Counted from the stretch's first letter, positions 45,774 to 54,878 are shown. The stretch is 64,000 nt of DNA from Trebonia sp050013875 (GCA_050013875.1 JBEKEK010000017.1:53802-117801), one strand, 5' to 3'. A program made the numbers and translations. The notes: generated by a model not told the origin, from the sequence alone.

Positions 45774-46338
45774 CCGCCTTGTGCTCCCCCGGCGTCCCGG
45801 TGTGCTCCCCCGGCGTCCCGGTGTGCTCCCCCGGCGTCCCGGTCACCCGGTGTGGCGGGAGCAGGAAGTACCACGCGTTCACCACACCGCTGACGAACGC
45901 TATCAGCACGGCGGGCAGCAGCAGGTACAGCCCGGCGTCCGCGCCGCACACCAGGATGGTCCCGCTGGCCACGAACAGCAGCATGACCAGTACGTTGGGG
46001 GTACGGCGGTTGAAGATCTCGACCAGCCACCGCTCGTCGTCATCGAGCGTCTGCTTGCGGCGCCCGAGACGCAGCAGCACCGCGCTTGAGATCAGCCCGA
46101 TGGCGATCAGCTCGGCGCCGACCACCCAGTCGGGCTGACCGGGCGCGAGCAGGGCGGCCGCCACGGTCAGCGGCGTGAGGAACAGCACCAGGGTCTGCCC
46201 GGCGCTCGCGCGCAGGCCCTGGTGCCCCTCGATGCGGCTCGCGTTGAGCGAGACCGCGACGAACAGCAGGCCAGTGAGAGCGCCGCTGGCGCCCCCGATC
46301 ATCTCGGCGAAGCCCTGCCAGTCAGCCGGAACGGTCAT
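45757..46338 (-). CDS. Integral membrane protein of unknown function
   Basis: 193 residues, about five membrane segments (SGALTGLLFVAVSLNAS; TPLTVAAALLAPG; VVGAELIAIGLISSAVLL; VLVMLLFVASGTILVCGA; LYLLLPAVLIAFVSGVVNAW). The C-terminus is a threefold 21-bp repeat (TGTPGEH units, 45781-45843). It follows ceoC by 12 bp on the same strand, so a role near potassium uptake is possible but not shown. Confidence 0.75.
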   Translation of the reverse strand: MTVPADWQGFAEMIGGASGALTGLLFVAVSLNASRIEGHQGLRASAGQTLVLFLTPLTVAAALLAPGQPDWVVGAELIAIGLISSAVLLRLGRRKQTLDDDERWLVEIFNRRTPNVLVMLLFVASGTILVCGADAGLYLLLPAVLIAFVSGVVNAWYFLLPPHRVTGTPGEHTGTPGEHTGTPGEHKAATESQ

Positions 46339-46350
46339 CAGTGTTTCCCG

Positions 46351-47010
46351 TTACTCAGCGGAGAAGAGGTCCTCCAGTTCGGTTTCGACATCCTCGGTGG
46401 TGACGAAGAAGAGCTCGTCGCCCGCCTGCAGCGGGTCTTCTGACTGGGGGACGAGGACCCGGCCCTCGCGCAGGATGGCGACCAGGGCCGCATCGGCCGG
46501 CCATTCGATCGAGCCGACCTGCTGCCCGGCCAGCGGCGCGTCGGCCGCCAGGGTCAGCTCGACCAGGCTCGCCTCGCTGTGGCCGAAGGTCATCAGGCGG
46601 ACCAGGTCGCCGACGCTGACCGCCTCCTCGACCAGCGCCGACAGCAGGCGCGGAGTCGAGACAGCCACGTCGACGCCCCACGATTCGTTGTAGAGCCACT
46701 CGTTGCCCGGGTGGTTGACCCGCGCCACGACCCGGGGAACGCCGTACTCGGTCTTGGCCAGCAACGCGACCACCAGGTTGACCTTGTCGTCGCCGGTCGC
46801 GGCCACGACAACGTTGCACCGGTCGAGCCCGGCGTCGTCAAGCGAGCTGATCTCGCACGCGTCCGCCAGCAGCCACTCCGCCCGCGGCACGCTGTCCACC
46901 TTGATCGAGGACGGCTTCTGGTCGATGAGCAGTACCTCGTGTCCGTTCTCAAGCAGTTCACGGGCGATAGAACGGCCCACGGCGCCCGCGCCGGCGATAG
47001 CGACCCGCAT
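46351..47010 (-). CDS. ceoC: TrkA-type potassium regulator, second subunit
   Basis: 219 residues: RCK_N NAD-binding domain with GAGAVGRSIARELLENGHEV and ATGDDKVNLVVALLAK, then an RCK_C domain (about residues 135-210). It gates a Trk/Ktr-type potassium channel in response to nucleotides. Its ATG overlaps the ceoB stop (TGATG), the usual CeoB/CeoC arrangement. No trk channel gene is in this window. Confidence 0.9.
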   Translation of the reverse strand: MRVAIAGAGAVGRSIARELLENGHEVLLIDQKPSSIKVDSVPRAEWLLADACEISSLDDAGLDRCNVVVAATGDDKVNLVVALLAKTEYGVPRVVARVNHPGNEWLYNESWGVDVAVSTPRLLSALVEEAVSVGDLVRLMTFGHSEASLVELTLAADAPLAGQQVGSIEWPADAALVAILREGRVLVPQSEDPLQAGDELFFVTTEDVETELEDLFSAE

Positions 47011-47675
47011 CAGCGCTCACTCCCGTCACGCTTGGCGAACCCGGCCATGACCCGGTCCAGTTCGCTCTCCTTGGCGATGACGTGCACCACGTCGCCCTCT
47101 TGGAGCACCGTGCCCAGCTGCGGCACGATCGCCTCGCCGAGCCGGTCGATGTAGGCGACGCGGGCGCCGGCCGCCGCCTCGGCCAGTTTGACCGGCTCGC
47201 CGATCCACTTGGGGGAGACGCTCACCTGGGTGAGCACCAGCTTGCCGGTCGCGTCCCGCCAGAGCGGCTCCGCACCGCCGGGCGCCAGCTTGCGCAGCAT
47301 CTGGTCGGCCGTCCAGCGAACCGTCGCCACCGTCGGGATGCCGAGCCGCTCGTAAACCTCGGCCCGGCGCGGGTCGTAGATCCGCGCCGCGACCTGGGCG
47401 ACGCCGAACGTCTCGCGGGCGACCCGCGCCGCGATGATGTTCGAGTTGTCGCCGCTGCTCACCGCGGCGAAGCCGTCGGCCCGCTCAATGCCCGCGCGGG
47501 CCAGGACGTCGCGGTCGAAGCCCATTCCCGTTACCCGGTCGCCCTTGAAGGACGGACGGAGCCTGCGGAAGGCCTCGGGGTCCTGGTCGATGACCGCGAC
47601 CGTGTTGCCGCGGTCCTCTAGGATGTGGGCGAGCGTTGAGCCGACCCGCCCGCAGCCCATGATCACGATATGCAC
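47010..47675 (-). CDS. ceoB: TrkA-type potassium regulator, first subunit
   Basis: About 221 residues with RCK_N (VIMGCGRVGSTLAHILEDRG; SSGDNSNIIAARVARETFG) and RCK_C domains. GTG 47675 (VHIVIMGCGRVG) is chosen because AAAGGA lies six bases upstream; the frame starts earlier at 47690. It is the first gene of a ceoB-ceoC-membrane protein operon. Divergent from the RNA methyltransferase. Confidence 0.92.
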   Translation of the reverse strand: MHIVIMGCGRVGSTLAHILEDRGNTVAVIDQDPEAFRRLRPSFKGDRVTGMGFDRDVLARAGIERADGFAAVSSGDNSNIIAARVARETFGVAQVAARIYDPRRAEVYERLGIPTVATVRWTADQMLRKLAPGGAEPLWRDATGKLVLTQVSVSPKWIGEPVKLAEAAAGARVAYIDRLGEAIVPQLGTVLQEGDVVHVIAKESELDRVMAGFAKRDGSER

Positions 47676-47742
47676 GACCCGTCCTTTCACGGTGCGTCAC
47701 CCTCACATGGGTGAATGCGAGCCCCGGGGGGAGGGAGAATCG

Positions 47743-49179
47743 GTGTCAGAGGTTGAGTTGGCGTACCAGGTGGGCCAGACCGTCGAGGTGACGGTCAACG
47801 ACGTCGCCCAGGGCGGGTGGTGCGTAGCCAGGCCCGAGGGTCTCCCGGTGATTTTCGTGCGGCACGCACTGCCCGGTGAGCGGGTCATCGTCCGGGTGAC
47901 TGAGGTCACGTCGCGGTTCGCCCGCGCCGATGCCACCGAGATTCTGGAGGCCTCACCGGACCGGGTGCAGCCGCCGTGCCCCAACGCGCACCCGGGCGGG
48001 TGCGGTGGCTGTGACTGGCAGCACGCGTCACTGCCCGCCCAGCGCGCGCTCAAGGCCGCCGTCATCGCGCAGCAGCTGCGCCGGGTGGCCGGGATTGATC
48101 TCGACCGCGAGATCACCGTCGAGCCGCTGCCCGGCGACCAGCCCGCCGAGTCCGGCCTCGGCTGGCGCACCCGGGTCCAGTTCGCGGTCCGCCCGGACGG
48201 CGTCGCCGGGCTGCGGGCGCACCGCTCGCACGAGGTCATCGACATCGGCGACTGCCCCATCGCCCACCCCGCCATCCGCGATCTCGGCCTCCTCGACCAC
48301 GTCTGGGAGGGCGCGGGCACGGTGGAGGCCGCCGTTGGCAGCGCCGGGCCCGACGATCCCGGCCAGCCGGACCGCGCGGTCATCCTCACCAAGGGGGGCC
48401 GCCGGGCCCAGGGCGGTCGGCATGCACAGGGCGGGCGGCAGGCACCCGGCGGGGCGCCAGGCACCGGAGGGGCGCACCCGGGCCGGGGGAGGGGTACCAC
48501 CGGCCGTTCAGGAGACCGGGTTGAGCTTTTCCCGGCCGAAGCCGTGGACGCGGTCGAGGCGGACGCGGTGCTGATCCGCACCGGCCCCAAGGTGACCCCG
48601 CTGCAGGGCCGCCAGTACCTCGCGCAGTTCGCCGCGGGCAGGCACTGGCAGGTCAGCGCGGGCGGTTTCTGGCAGGTCCACCCGGGCGCGGCCGACACGC
48701 TGTGCGAGGCCGTGCTCGGCGCGCTCGAGCCGAAACCCGGGGACACCGCCCTCGACCTGTACTGCGGCGCGGGACTGTTCGCGGGTGTGCTCGCCCCCGT
48801 GGTGGGCGCGGACGGCGCCGTCACCGGGATCGAGTCGGACACGGCGGCGGTCAAGGACGCCCGGGCCAACCTGTCGGGCTACCCCTGGGTCAAGGTCCAC
48901 AGGAACGACGTGGCGGTCGCGGTCGCCGACGCCGGGCTGGCCCCGGCCCGGCTGGTGGTCGCCGATCCGCCCCGGACCGGCCTCGCCCGCGAGGTCATCG
49001 GTTACCTGACCGGCGACGGCGCCGCCGAGCGGTTCGCCTACGTCTCCTGCGACCCCGCCACCCTCGCCCGCGACCTCGGCCTGCTGATCGCGGGCGGCTG
49101 GCACCTGGACGGGCTGCGGGCGTTCGACGCCTTCCCGATGACCCACCACGTGGAGTGCGTCGCCACCCTCACCCGCTGA
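47743..49179 (+). CDS. TrmA/RlmD-like RNA (uracil-5-)methyltransferase with Gly-rich insertion
   Basis: About 478 residues. An N-terminal TRAM domain (YQVGQTVEVTVNDVAQGG) is followed by an Fe-S-type Cys cluster (CPNAHPGGCGGCDW), the insertion domain, then the methyltransferase core: LYCGAGLFAGVLAPVVG, VADPPRTGL and the catalytic Cys in YVSCDPATLARDL. Residues about 218-260 are a Gly/Arg/Gln repeat insertion absent from typical members. GTG 47743 has GGAGGGAG five bases upstream; ATG 47707 is less likely. The modified position (tRNA or rRNA uracil) cannot be assigned. Confidence 0.87.
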   Translation: MSEVELAYQVGQTVEVTVNDVAQGGWCVARPEGLPVIFVRHALPGERVIVRVTEVTSRFARADATEILEASPDRVQPPCPNAHPGGCGGCDWQHASLPAQRALKAAVIAQQLRRVAGIDLDREITVEPLPGDQPAESGLGWRTRVQFAVRPDGVAGLRAHRSHEVIDIGDCPIAHPAIRDLGLLDHVWEGAGTVEAAVGSAGPDDPGQPDRAVILTKGGRRAQGGRHAQGGRQAPGGAPGTGGAHPGRGRGTTGRSGDRVELFPAEAVDAVEADAVLIRTGPKVTPLQGRQYLAQFAAGRHWQVSAGGFWQVHPGAADTLCEAVLGALEPKPGDTALDLYCGAGLFAGVLAPVVGADGAVTGIESDTAAVKDARANLSGYPWVKVHRNDVAVAVADAGLAPARLVVADPPRTGLAREVIGYLTGDGAAERFAYVSCDPATLARDLGLLIAGGWHLDGLRAFDAFPMTHHVECVATLTR

Positions 49180-49217
49180 ACCCGCCCGGCAATGCTCACT
49201 GCCTGGGGTAGTTGCCC

Positions 49218-49502
49218 CTAGGGCGCGTCCGGCCGGTCGGCGCCGCTGGCCGGGCTGTCCGGCGTGCGCGGCGAGCCGACCACGTAATAGCCAAGGCCCG
49301 GATAGCGGATCAGCAGTCCCTCGTCGACCAGCACGTTGAGCGCCTTGGCGCAGGTCTGCCGGGCGTGCCCGGACTGCTGGCTGAGCGTGGTGATCGACGG
49401 CGTGGGCTCGCCAGGTGAGTATTTTCCGTCCGCGATCGCCTTGCGCAGCTCGGATGCGAGTCGTACATACGCTCTTGGGTCTGATTCGTCACCTATCGAC
49501 AT
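49218..49502 (-). CDS. Small GntR-family regulator
   Basis: 94 residues, essentially just the GntR winged helix: RLASELRKAIADGKYSPGEP, TTLSQQSGHARQTCAKALNV and LLIRYPGLGYYVVG. No effector domain; the YtrA-like, short class. It ends with a disordered tail. ATG 49502 has TACGGT six bases upstream, and a perfect palindrome lies just beyond it, so autoregulation is likely. Divergent from the small gene at 49590. Confidence 0.87.
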   Translation of the reverse strand: MSIGDESDPRAYVRLASELRKAIADGKYSPGEPTPSITTLSQQSGHARQTCAKALNVLVDEGLLIRYPGLGYYVVGSPRTPDSPASGADRPDAP

Positions 49503-49514
49503 CCCTGTACCGTA
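49503..49514 (-). promoter_or_regulatory. Leaderless-type -10 box for the GntR gene
   Basis: TACGGT on the minus strand (49509-49514), six bases before ATG 49502. Confidence 0.55.
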
Positions 49515-49516
49515 CT

Positions 49517-49538
49517 CGATTGGCAAAGTTGCCAATCG
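49517..49538. promoter_or_regulatory. Perfect palindrome, likely GntR operator
   Basis: CGATTGGCAA and TTGCCAATCG separated by AG: 10-bp arms with no mismatch. It sits three bases upstream of the GntR -10 box and 39 bp from the divergent -10, so one dimer could control both genes. Confidence 0.75.
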
Positions 49539-49576
49539 CAACGTTTCGACAGTAGTCGACCATGCGCGTGACGGTG

Positions 49577-49589
49577 TATGCTCTCTCGC
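49577..49589 (+). promoter_or_regulatory. Leaderless-type -10 box for the divergent small gene
   Basis: TATGCT at 49577-49582, seven bases before ATG 49590. Confidence 0.55.
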
Positions 49590-49931
49590 ATGTACCTATG
49601 GAGCCTGCTCGGAACTGACCTCTCGGCTGGACCGGCTACTTCCGGTGTCACCGCCGACGTGGCCAGCGCTATGCGCTTGAGCGAGCCGGAGGTGGCGAAC
49701 GGCAACGCCTTCCTCTGCATCATCGAGGAGGTCCACCCGCGGATCGCCGTCGGCGGCCTGGAGACGATCTACCAGTCGACCGGGCGGCACTGGATCGGCC
49801 GCCGCACCAGAAGACAGGGAGTCTTCTGGGAGGCCAAGTGCCGGACCGTCGATCCGGCCGAGGTCTACCGGGTCGACGTGCCGCCCCGCTGGCTGGCGGA
49901 CCCGCACGCCGGGCAGGGAATGGCGAGCTAG
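49590..49931 (+). CDS. Small protein of unknown function, partner of the GntR gene
   Basis: 113 residues, no family recognised. It contains MYLWSLLGTDLSAGPATSGV, then FLCIIEEVHPRIAVGGLETI and YQSTGRHWIGRRTRRQGVFW. It has two cysteines and mixed alpha/beta character, with no signal peptide or membrane helix. ATG 49590 is set by the -10 box; the ORF could begin at 49578. Its divergent position across the palindrome from the GntR gene suggests that it is the regulator's main target. Confidence 0.7.
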   Translation: MYLWSLLGTDLSAGPATSGVTADVASAMRLSEPEVANGNAFLCIIEEVHPRIAVGGLETIYQSTGRHWIGRRTRRQGVFWEAKCRTVDPAEVYRVDVPPRWLADPHAGQGMAS

Positions 49932-49978
49932 GCCCGGTCCCCTGAGAGCGTCTGGACGCGTGTGCCACGATTGGACGC

Positions 49979-50908
49979 ATGCGACTTCGGATCTTCACAG
50001 AGCCTCAGCAGGGGGCTAGTTACACCACGCTCCGCCGTATCGCCACGGCGACGGAAGACCTCGGCTTCGACGCGTTTTTCCGTTCCGACCATTACCTGAA
50101 GATGGGCAACGTATCCGGGCTGCCCGGCCCGACCGACGCGTGGGCCACCCTCGCGGGACTGGCCGTCGAGACCAAGCGGATCAAGCTCGGCACGCTGGTC
50201 ACCGCGGCGACCTTCCGGCTGCCCGGACCGCTGGCGATCACCGTCGCGCAGGTGGACGAGATGAGCGGTGGACGGGTCGAGTTCGGCCTGGGCACCGGCT
50301 GGTACGAGGGCGAGCACGCCGCCTACGGCATCACGTTCCCGCCGCTGAAGGAGCGGTTCGACCGGTTCGAGGAGCAGCTGGCGGTCATCACCGGCCTGTG
50401 GTCCACCCCGGACGGTGAGACGTTCTCCTATGACGGCACGTACTACCAGCTCACCAACTCGCCCGCGCTGCCCAAGCCGGTTGCGCGCCCGAAGATCCCG
50501 GTGATCATCGGCGGCGGCGGCCCGCGCCGCACGCCCGCCCTGGCGGCGAAGTACGCCGATGAGTTCAACGCCGCGTTCAGGCCGGCCGCGGATGCGGCCT
50601 CATCGTTCGGCCGGGTGCGGGAAGCCTGCGCCGAGGCCGGCCGTGACCCGGCGTCGATCGCATTCTCCACCGCCCAGGTGGTCTGCTGCGGCAAGGACGA
50701 GGCGGAACTCGCCCGCCGGGCCGCGTCGATCGGCCGCGAGCTTTCCGACCTGCGCGAGAACGGGCTGGCGGGCTCGCCGTCGGAGATCGTCGACAAGATC
50801 GGCGCCTTCGCCGAGGCCGGCGCGACCACCTTCTACCTGCAGATCCTCGACCTGGCGGACCTCGACCACCTGGACCTGCTCGCCTCGGAGGTCCTCCCGC
50901 ACGTGTAG
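49979..50908 (+). CDS. LLM-class F420-dependent oxidoreductase
   Basis: 309 residues, luciferase-like TIM barrel. TEDLGFDAFFRSDHYLKMG, then RIKLGTLVTAATFRLPGPLA, QVDEMSGGRVEFGLGTGWYE and IPVIIGGGGPRRTPALAAKYADEFN are the family motifs. Likely F420-dependent; substrate unknown. Preceded by CACGAT seven bases before the ATG, a weaker form of the leaderless pattern. Next gene begins 199 bp downstream. Confidence 0.9.
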   Translation: MRLRIFTEPQQGASYTTLRRIATATEDLGFDAFFRSDHYLKMGNVSGLPGPTDAWATLAGLAVETKRIKLGTLVTAATFRLPGPLAITVAQVDEMSGGRVEFGLGTGWYEGEHAAYGITFPPLKERFDRFEEQLAVITGLWSTPDGETFSYDGTYYQLTNSPALPKPVARPKIPVIIGGGGPRRTPALAAKYADEFNAAFRPAADAASSFGRVREACAEAGRDPASIAFSTAQVVCCGKDEAELARRAASIGRELSDLRENGLAGSPSEIVDKIGAFAEAGATTFYLQILDLADLDHLDLLASEVLPHV

Positions 50909-51094
50909 GCCCCGCAGGCTGTGTGGCCGCGCCGCCGGTCACCCACCCTGGCGTAGTCGTCAGGGCATGCGGTTCCAGTTTTCCCGCTATTTGCGTGGAT
51001 TATTTGACAACGGTTGGCCGGTCCGGGCTGCGTTCGCGCGTGAGCAGTCATGTGGGATTGCGCGCAGCTGGGTACCAACGGTCGTTGGGTTGCT

Positions 51095-51107
51095 TACGAT
51101 CGTCAGT
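51095..51107 (+). promoter_or_regulatory. Leaderless-type -10 box for the giant low-complexity protein gene
   Basis: TACGAT at 51095-51100, seven bases before GTG 51108. The upstream codons, if read, use TTA, TTG and TAT and look non-coding. Confidence 0.55.
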
Positions 51108-54100
51108 GTGGGAATGTTCTCCGGGGGGCGGCGCGGGTGGCGGGGTTCTGGCGCCGAAGACTGGCCTGGCGCTGAAGCCAGGGCAAATGCCGATGCCGAC
51201 TCCTGGCTAGACGGCATTGCCGGACCGGGCGGCACTCCCAGATCGGCTGCCGATGCGGGCCCGGGCTACGGGGCATCATCGGGTGTCGCCGGCGCACCCG
51301 ACCAGGATCTCGCGCGCGGCGGGGCGGGTTGGCACGGGCCCGCTCCTGAAGCGTCGGCCAGCCCGGGCAGGTCGGGTGGTCCGGTGGCGGGCGGCAGGTA
51401 CAAAGCGCCCCCTGGCGGGCCGTACCGGCCGCAGCAAGCGCCCTACGGGGTCCAGCAGGCGAGGACGCAGGACCCGGTGGAGTCGTATCCGGCCGGGCCG
51501 TACGCCGGAGGGCCAGGCGGCCCGCAGTACGGTCAAGGGCCAAACCGCCCAGGACCGGGCGGCGGCCAAGTTCCGCTCGGGCAACCCGGCGCGGCCCCGG
51601 CCGGTTATGGATCCCCAGGCTCCGGGCCGCTTCCCGGGCGGCGACCGCGGATGCCCGGTCCGGGGCAGCAGTTTCCCGGGCAGCGGTTTCCGGGGCAGCA
51701 GTTTCCGGGGCAGCAGTTTCCGGGGCAGCAGTTTCCGGGGCAGCAGGAACCGCGTGCGTTCAACGGCGGGCCAAGTGGCGGCGGCTTGCCCGGCGGTGGC
51801 CAGGTTCCGCTACCAGGCGCGCCTGGGTTCTCAGGTCCGCCCGGGTATTACGGACCGGGGGCGGTAGGCGGCGCTCCGTCCGGCTATCAGCCGGAGCGGT
51901 TCGCTGGCCGGCCAAGGCCGCCCGGACTGATTCCGCCCGGGCCGATGTCAGCTGGCGGCCCGTTCCAGCCGGAGACGCCGACGGCCGGCCAGTTCGCGCC
52001 TGGATACGCGGGCCAGGGCGGGCCCGCGTACTTCGGGCCGCAGCAGCCGGGCGGTGGTCCCGTCCCACCGGGAGCGGTGCCGCCGGGCCAGTTCGTCCCC
52101 GGCCCCGGCATGCCATACGGCGGACCGCCCGCCCCGGGGCAGTTCGATCACCCGGGGCAGTTCGCCCACCCGGGCCAGTTCGGGCCGCCCGGGCAGTTCG
52201 ACCCCGGCATCCCGCCCGGCGGGCCGATGGCGGGCCAGCAGTACCCCGCGCCGGCCGGCTACCGTGCGCCCGGCCAGTTCGGCCTTCCTGATCAGTACGG
52301 CCTTCCTGATCAGTACGGCGGGCCTGGTCCTTACGGCGGGCCTGGTCCTTACGTCGGGCCCGGTCAGTTCGGTCCCGGCGGCCAGTTTCCTCCGAACGCG
52401 CAGGCCCCGGCGGGCTGGGGAGCAGCTGGCCCGCTCCCGCCTGAGGCATTCCAGCCGGGAGGATTTTCTGCCGAGGCTGCCGATTCGGCAGTGCGACACC
52501 GTGCGCGGAGCCCCATTGATGGCACCTCCGCGGCGGCGGAGGGCCGGCCAGGAGCAGGCCGCTACGACGACGATGGCGAGCGGGTACTGACACCGACAAC
52601 CATCTACGCGCCAGGCAGCCTGATCACGCCACCGGAGGGTGGCGACGGCGTCGACGCCAGCACACCTGGCGGGCCCGGCGGTTCCTCCGCCGACGGCGGG
52701 CCCGGTGCGCCCGCCGACTACGGCGCGCCCGCCGGCTACGGCGCGCCGTACGGTCACGGTTCAGGCTCGGCGCAGCACCCGTACCAGCCGCAAGACCCGT
52801 ACCAGGGACAGCGGCCGTACCCAGCGCCGGGGCCGTTTGCTGGCCCCGGGTTCCTGCCGCCTGATGGCGGGTTCCCCGGCCAAGGCGGTTTCTCGCCCGA
52901 TGGGGCGTTCCCTGGTCAAGGCAGTTCCCCGGTCGAGGGTGTATTTCCCGTCCCGGGGCCGTACCCGGGACAGGGCGGTTTCCCCGGACCACAAGGATTT
53001 GCGGGACCCGGCGGGCCGGGCGGGCCCGGTGCTTTCCCGCACGATCCTGGATTCGCCGGGCAGCCGGGACGTCCCGGGCAGGCGCCGTTGCCCGGGTTCG
53101 CGACCGGCCACCCCGGCATGTCAGACGGCGGCAACGGGTTCGGCGCCCCCCGGCAGGACGCCAGGACCGGCTTCGGCGGTGGCCCCGCCCAGGCGACTCC
53201 CCAGGGGCATGCGCCGGCACCAGCGTTCGCGCCTCCGGGCGGACCTCAAGGACCAGACGGTTTCGGTATGCGACCGCCTCAGCCGGGGCAGTACGGCATG
53301 CCGCCTCAGCCGGGGCAGTTCGGCATGCCGCCTCCGCCTGAGCAGTTCGGTATGGAGCCTCGGCCCGGCCAGTACGGCGGGCCGGGATACCCGGGCCAGT
53401 ACCCGGGCCAGTACCTGGGCCCGGGACAGCCGGGCCAGTACGGCGGGCAGCCTCAGCCTGCCCAGTACGGCGGGCAAGGCCAGCCAGGCCAGTACGTCAG
53501 GCCGGGACAACCGGGCACGGCCGGCCCCACACCGGGTCAGGCGCCGACGCCCGCTGGCTATCCGTCGCAGCACAGTCAGCAAGGTCCGGCTGGTTTTCGG
53601 CCGCCGATGGGTGATCCAGGACCGGCGGGCCGTCCCGGCCGGACGGATCATCCAGAACCTGCCGGCTTCGCCGGGCCGCGCGGCGGACCACCGGGCGGCA
53701 CTCCGGGCTGGAACGGCCCCCCCGACTGGAACGCCAGTCCTGGCTGGAACGGCGTCCCGGACTGGCAGCGGCCGGCGCCGCCGGCCGGCGGCCCAGGGCC
53801 GAGTGGACATCCCGGGTATGGGCAACCTGCCGCTGATGGGCATGGCGAGGGAGTCAACGGCGGCGACTACGCCTATGTGTTCAACGAAGACCGCCGCGGC
53901 GCGGCGCGTCCGGGTCGGCCGGGCGGTCCGCAGCGTCCCGCCGATGCACCGCGTCCCGCCGATGCACCGCGTCCCGCCGACGCACCGCGGGCGGCCGGGG
54001 ACCGCCGCGGGCGGGCGTCGGCTGACGGTCTCCGGGCAATCACCACCGGCGCCATGGGCCTGACCGTTGATGCCTCCCAGGCAACGGGCGCGAGCGCTGC

Positions 54101-54878
54101 CTACGGCCCCGACGATCCTGCTTACGGGCCGCCCGGGCCCGACTGGTACAGCCAGGAGCAGGCATCAAGCAACGGGCCGGTGGCGCACAACGAGCACGCG
54201 ACCGCGGCACCCGGGCAAGAACCGGTCGAGGCAGCGAACCCGGCGGAGACAAGCAGCAAGGCCGAGACAGCGAGCCCGGCCCAAGCTGCCCAGACGGCCC
54301 AAGCTGCCCAGACGGCCCAAGCTGCCCAAGCTGCCCAAGCTGCCCAAGCAGCCCAGACGGTTCAGGCGGTACAGCAAGCGGCGGCAGCCCCGATCCAGCC
54401 TGATCCACCCGTTGTCCGCGGGCCGTTCGAGCCGCTGGTAGAGACACACGGCCACCGGCCCGATCTGGATGCCGCTGGCGCGGATCATGGTACGGCGGGC
54501 CCGGGAGCGCGGCCATGGGGTGATGCCCGCGAGCCGGGCGAGGGCGGCATCGTTTGGGGCGACGCGGTCGCCGGCCCTGAGCCCGCGCCGGGCGGTGCGG
54601 GCGAGTATGAGCCGGTCAGCTTCGAATTCCCGGGCCTCGCCGACGCCGATCCGATTGGATCGGCGGACGGGGCCCTTGACCGGCTCAAGGCGCTGCACCT
54701 GACCGCGGCGGCGGTCGCCCCGCAGAGCCTCGACGCCCACTTCGACCAGCTGCTCGAGAGGCAGCGGAAGCTGATCAGCGAGTATCTCAGCCAGGGCGAC
54801 GGTCCAGAGCCGGCCACCAGTGTCGATGGCGACGAGAGCCTGGTGGGCTTCGGTGACGACCACCGGAGCGTGCGGTGA
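51108..54878 (+). CDS. Giant Gly/Pro/Gln-rich disordered protein with aromatic repeats
   Basis: 1,256 residues if started at GTG 51108. It is almost entirely low-complexity, with Phe and Tyr set at regular intervals in Gly/Pro/Gln sequence. Repeat blocks: FPGQQ units (about residues 185-212, 15-bp DNA period), PGQF units (343-368), GLPDQY/GGPGPY (392-418), PGQYGMP/PGQFGMP (725-805), RPADAP (about 944-962), and AAQ (1062-1095). Between them are short ordered-looking motifs, e.g. GERVLTPTTIYAPGSLITPP and NGGDYAYVFNEDRRG. The last 90 residues (SFEFPGLADADPIG, LDRLKALHLTAAAVAPQ, FDQLLERQRKLISEYLSQ) look helical. No signal peptide or membrane helix from this start; ATG 50966 would add a hydrophobic segment. 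Coupled to the dehydrogenase gene. Function unknown. Confidence 0.8.
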   Translation: MGMFSGGRRGWRGSGAEDWPGAEARANADADSWLDGIAGPGGTPRSAADAGPGYGASSGVAGAPDQDLARGGAGWHGPAPEASASPGRSGGPVAGGRYKAPPGGPYRPQQAPYGVQQARTQDPVESYPAGPYAGGPGGPQYGQGPNRPGPGGGQVPLGQPGAAPAGYGSPGSGPLPGRRPRMPGPGQQFPGQRFPGQQFPGQQFPGQQFPGQQEPRAFNGGPSGGGLPGGGQVPLPGAPGFSGPPGYYGPGAVGGAPSGYQPERFAGRPRPPGLIPPGPMSAGGPFQPETPTAGQFAPGYAGQGGPAYFGPQQPGGGPVPPGAVPPGQFVPGPGMPYGGPPAPGQFDHPGQFAHPGQFGPPGQFDPGIPPGGPMAGQQYPAPAGYRAPGQFGLPDQYGLPDQYGGPGPYGGPGPYVGPGQFGPGGQFPPNAQAPAGWGAAGPLPPEAFQPGGFSAEAADSAVRHRARSPIDGTSAAAEGRPGAGRYDDDGERVLTPTTIYAPGSLITPPEGGDGVDASTPGGPGGSSADGGPGAPADYGAPAGYGAPYGHGSGSAQHPYQPQDPYQGQRPYPAPGPFAGPGFLPPDGGFPGQGGFSPDGAFPGQGSSPVEGVFPVPGPYPGQGGFPGPQGFAGPGGPGGPGAFPHDPGFAGQPGRPGQAPLPGFATGHPGMSDGGNGFGAPRQDARTGFGGGPAQATPQGHAPAPAFAPPGGPQGPDGFGMRPPQPGQYGMPPQPGQFGMPPPPEQFGMEPRPGQYGGPGYPGQYPGQYLGPGQPGQYGGQPQPAQYGGQGQPGQYVRPGQPGTAGPTPGQAPTPAGYPSQHSQQGPAGFRPPMGDPGPAGRPGRTDHPEPAGFAGPRGGPPGGTPGWNGPPDWNASPGWNGVPDWQRPAPPAGGPGPSGHPGYGQPAADGHGEGVNGGDYAYVFNEDRRGAARPGRPGGPQRPADAPRPADAPRPADAPRAAGDRRGRASADGLRAITTGAMGLTVDASQATGASAAYGPDDPAYGPPGPDWYSQEQASSNGPVAHNEHATAAPGQEPVEAANPAETSSKAETASPAQAAQTAQAAQTAQAAQAAQAAQAAQTVQAVQQAAAAPIQPDPPVVRGPFEPLVETHGHRPDLDAAGADHGTAGPGARPWGDAREPGEGGIVWGDAVAGPEPAPGGAGEYEPVSFEFPGLADADPIGSADGALDRLKALHLTAAAVAPQSLDAHFDQLLERQRKLISEYLSQGDGPEPATSVDGDESLVGFGDDHRSVR

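Noticed and set aside
51004..51009. TTGACA as a -35 element for the giant protein gene
   Set aside because: It lies 85 bases from the -10 box, too far to pair with it.
50559..51107. Upstream extension of the giant low-complexity protein
   Set aside because: It overlaps the LLM oxidoreductase in another frame, then crosses a stretch with TTA/TTG/TAT codons and a -10 box. ATG 50966 would add a hydrophobic segment, which is why it is kept as a minor alternative only.
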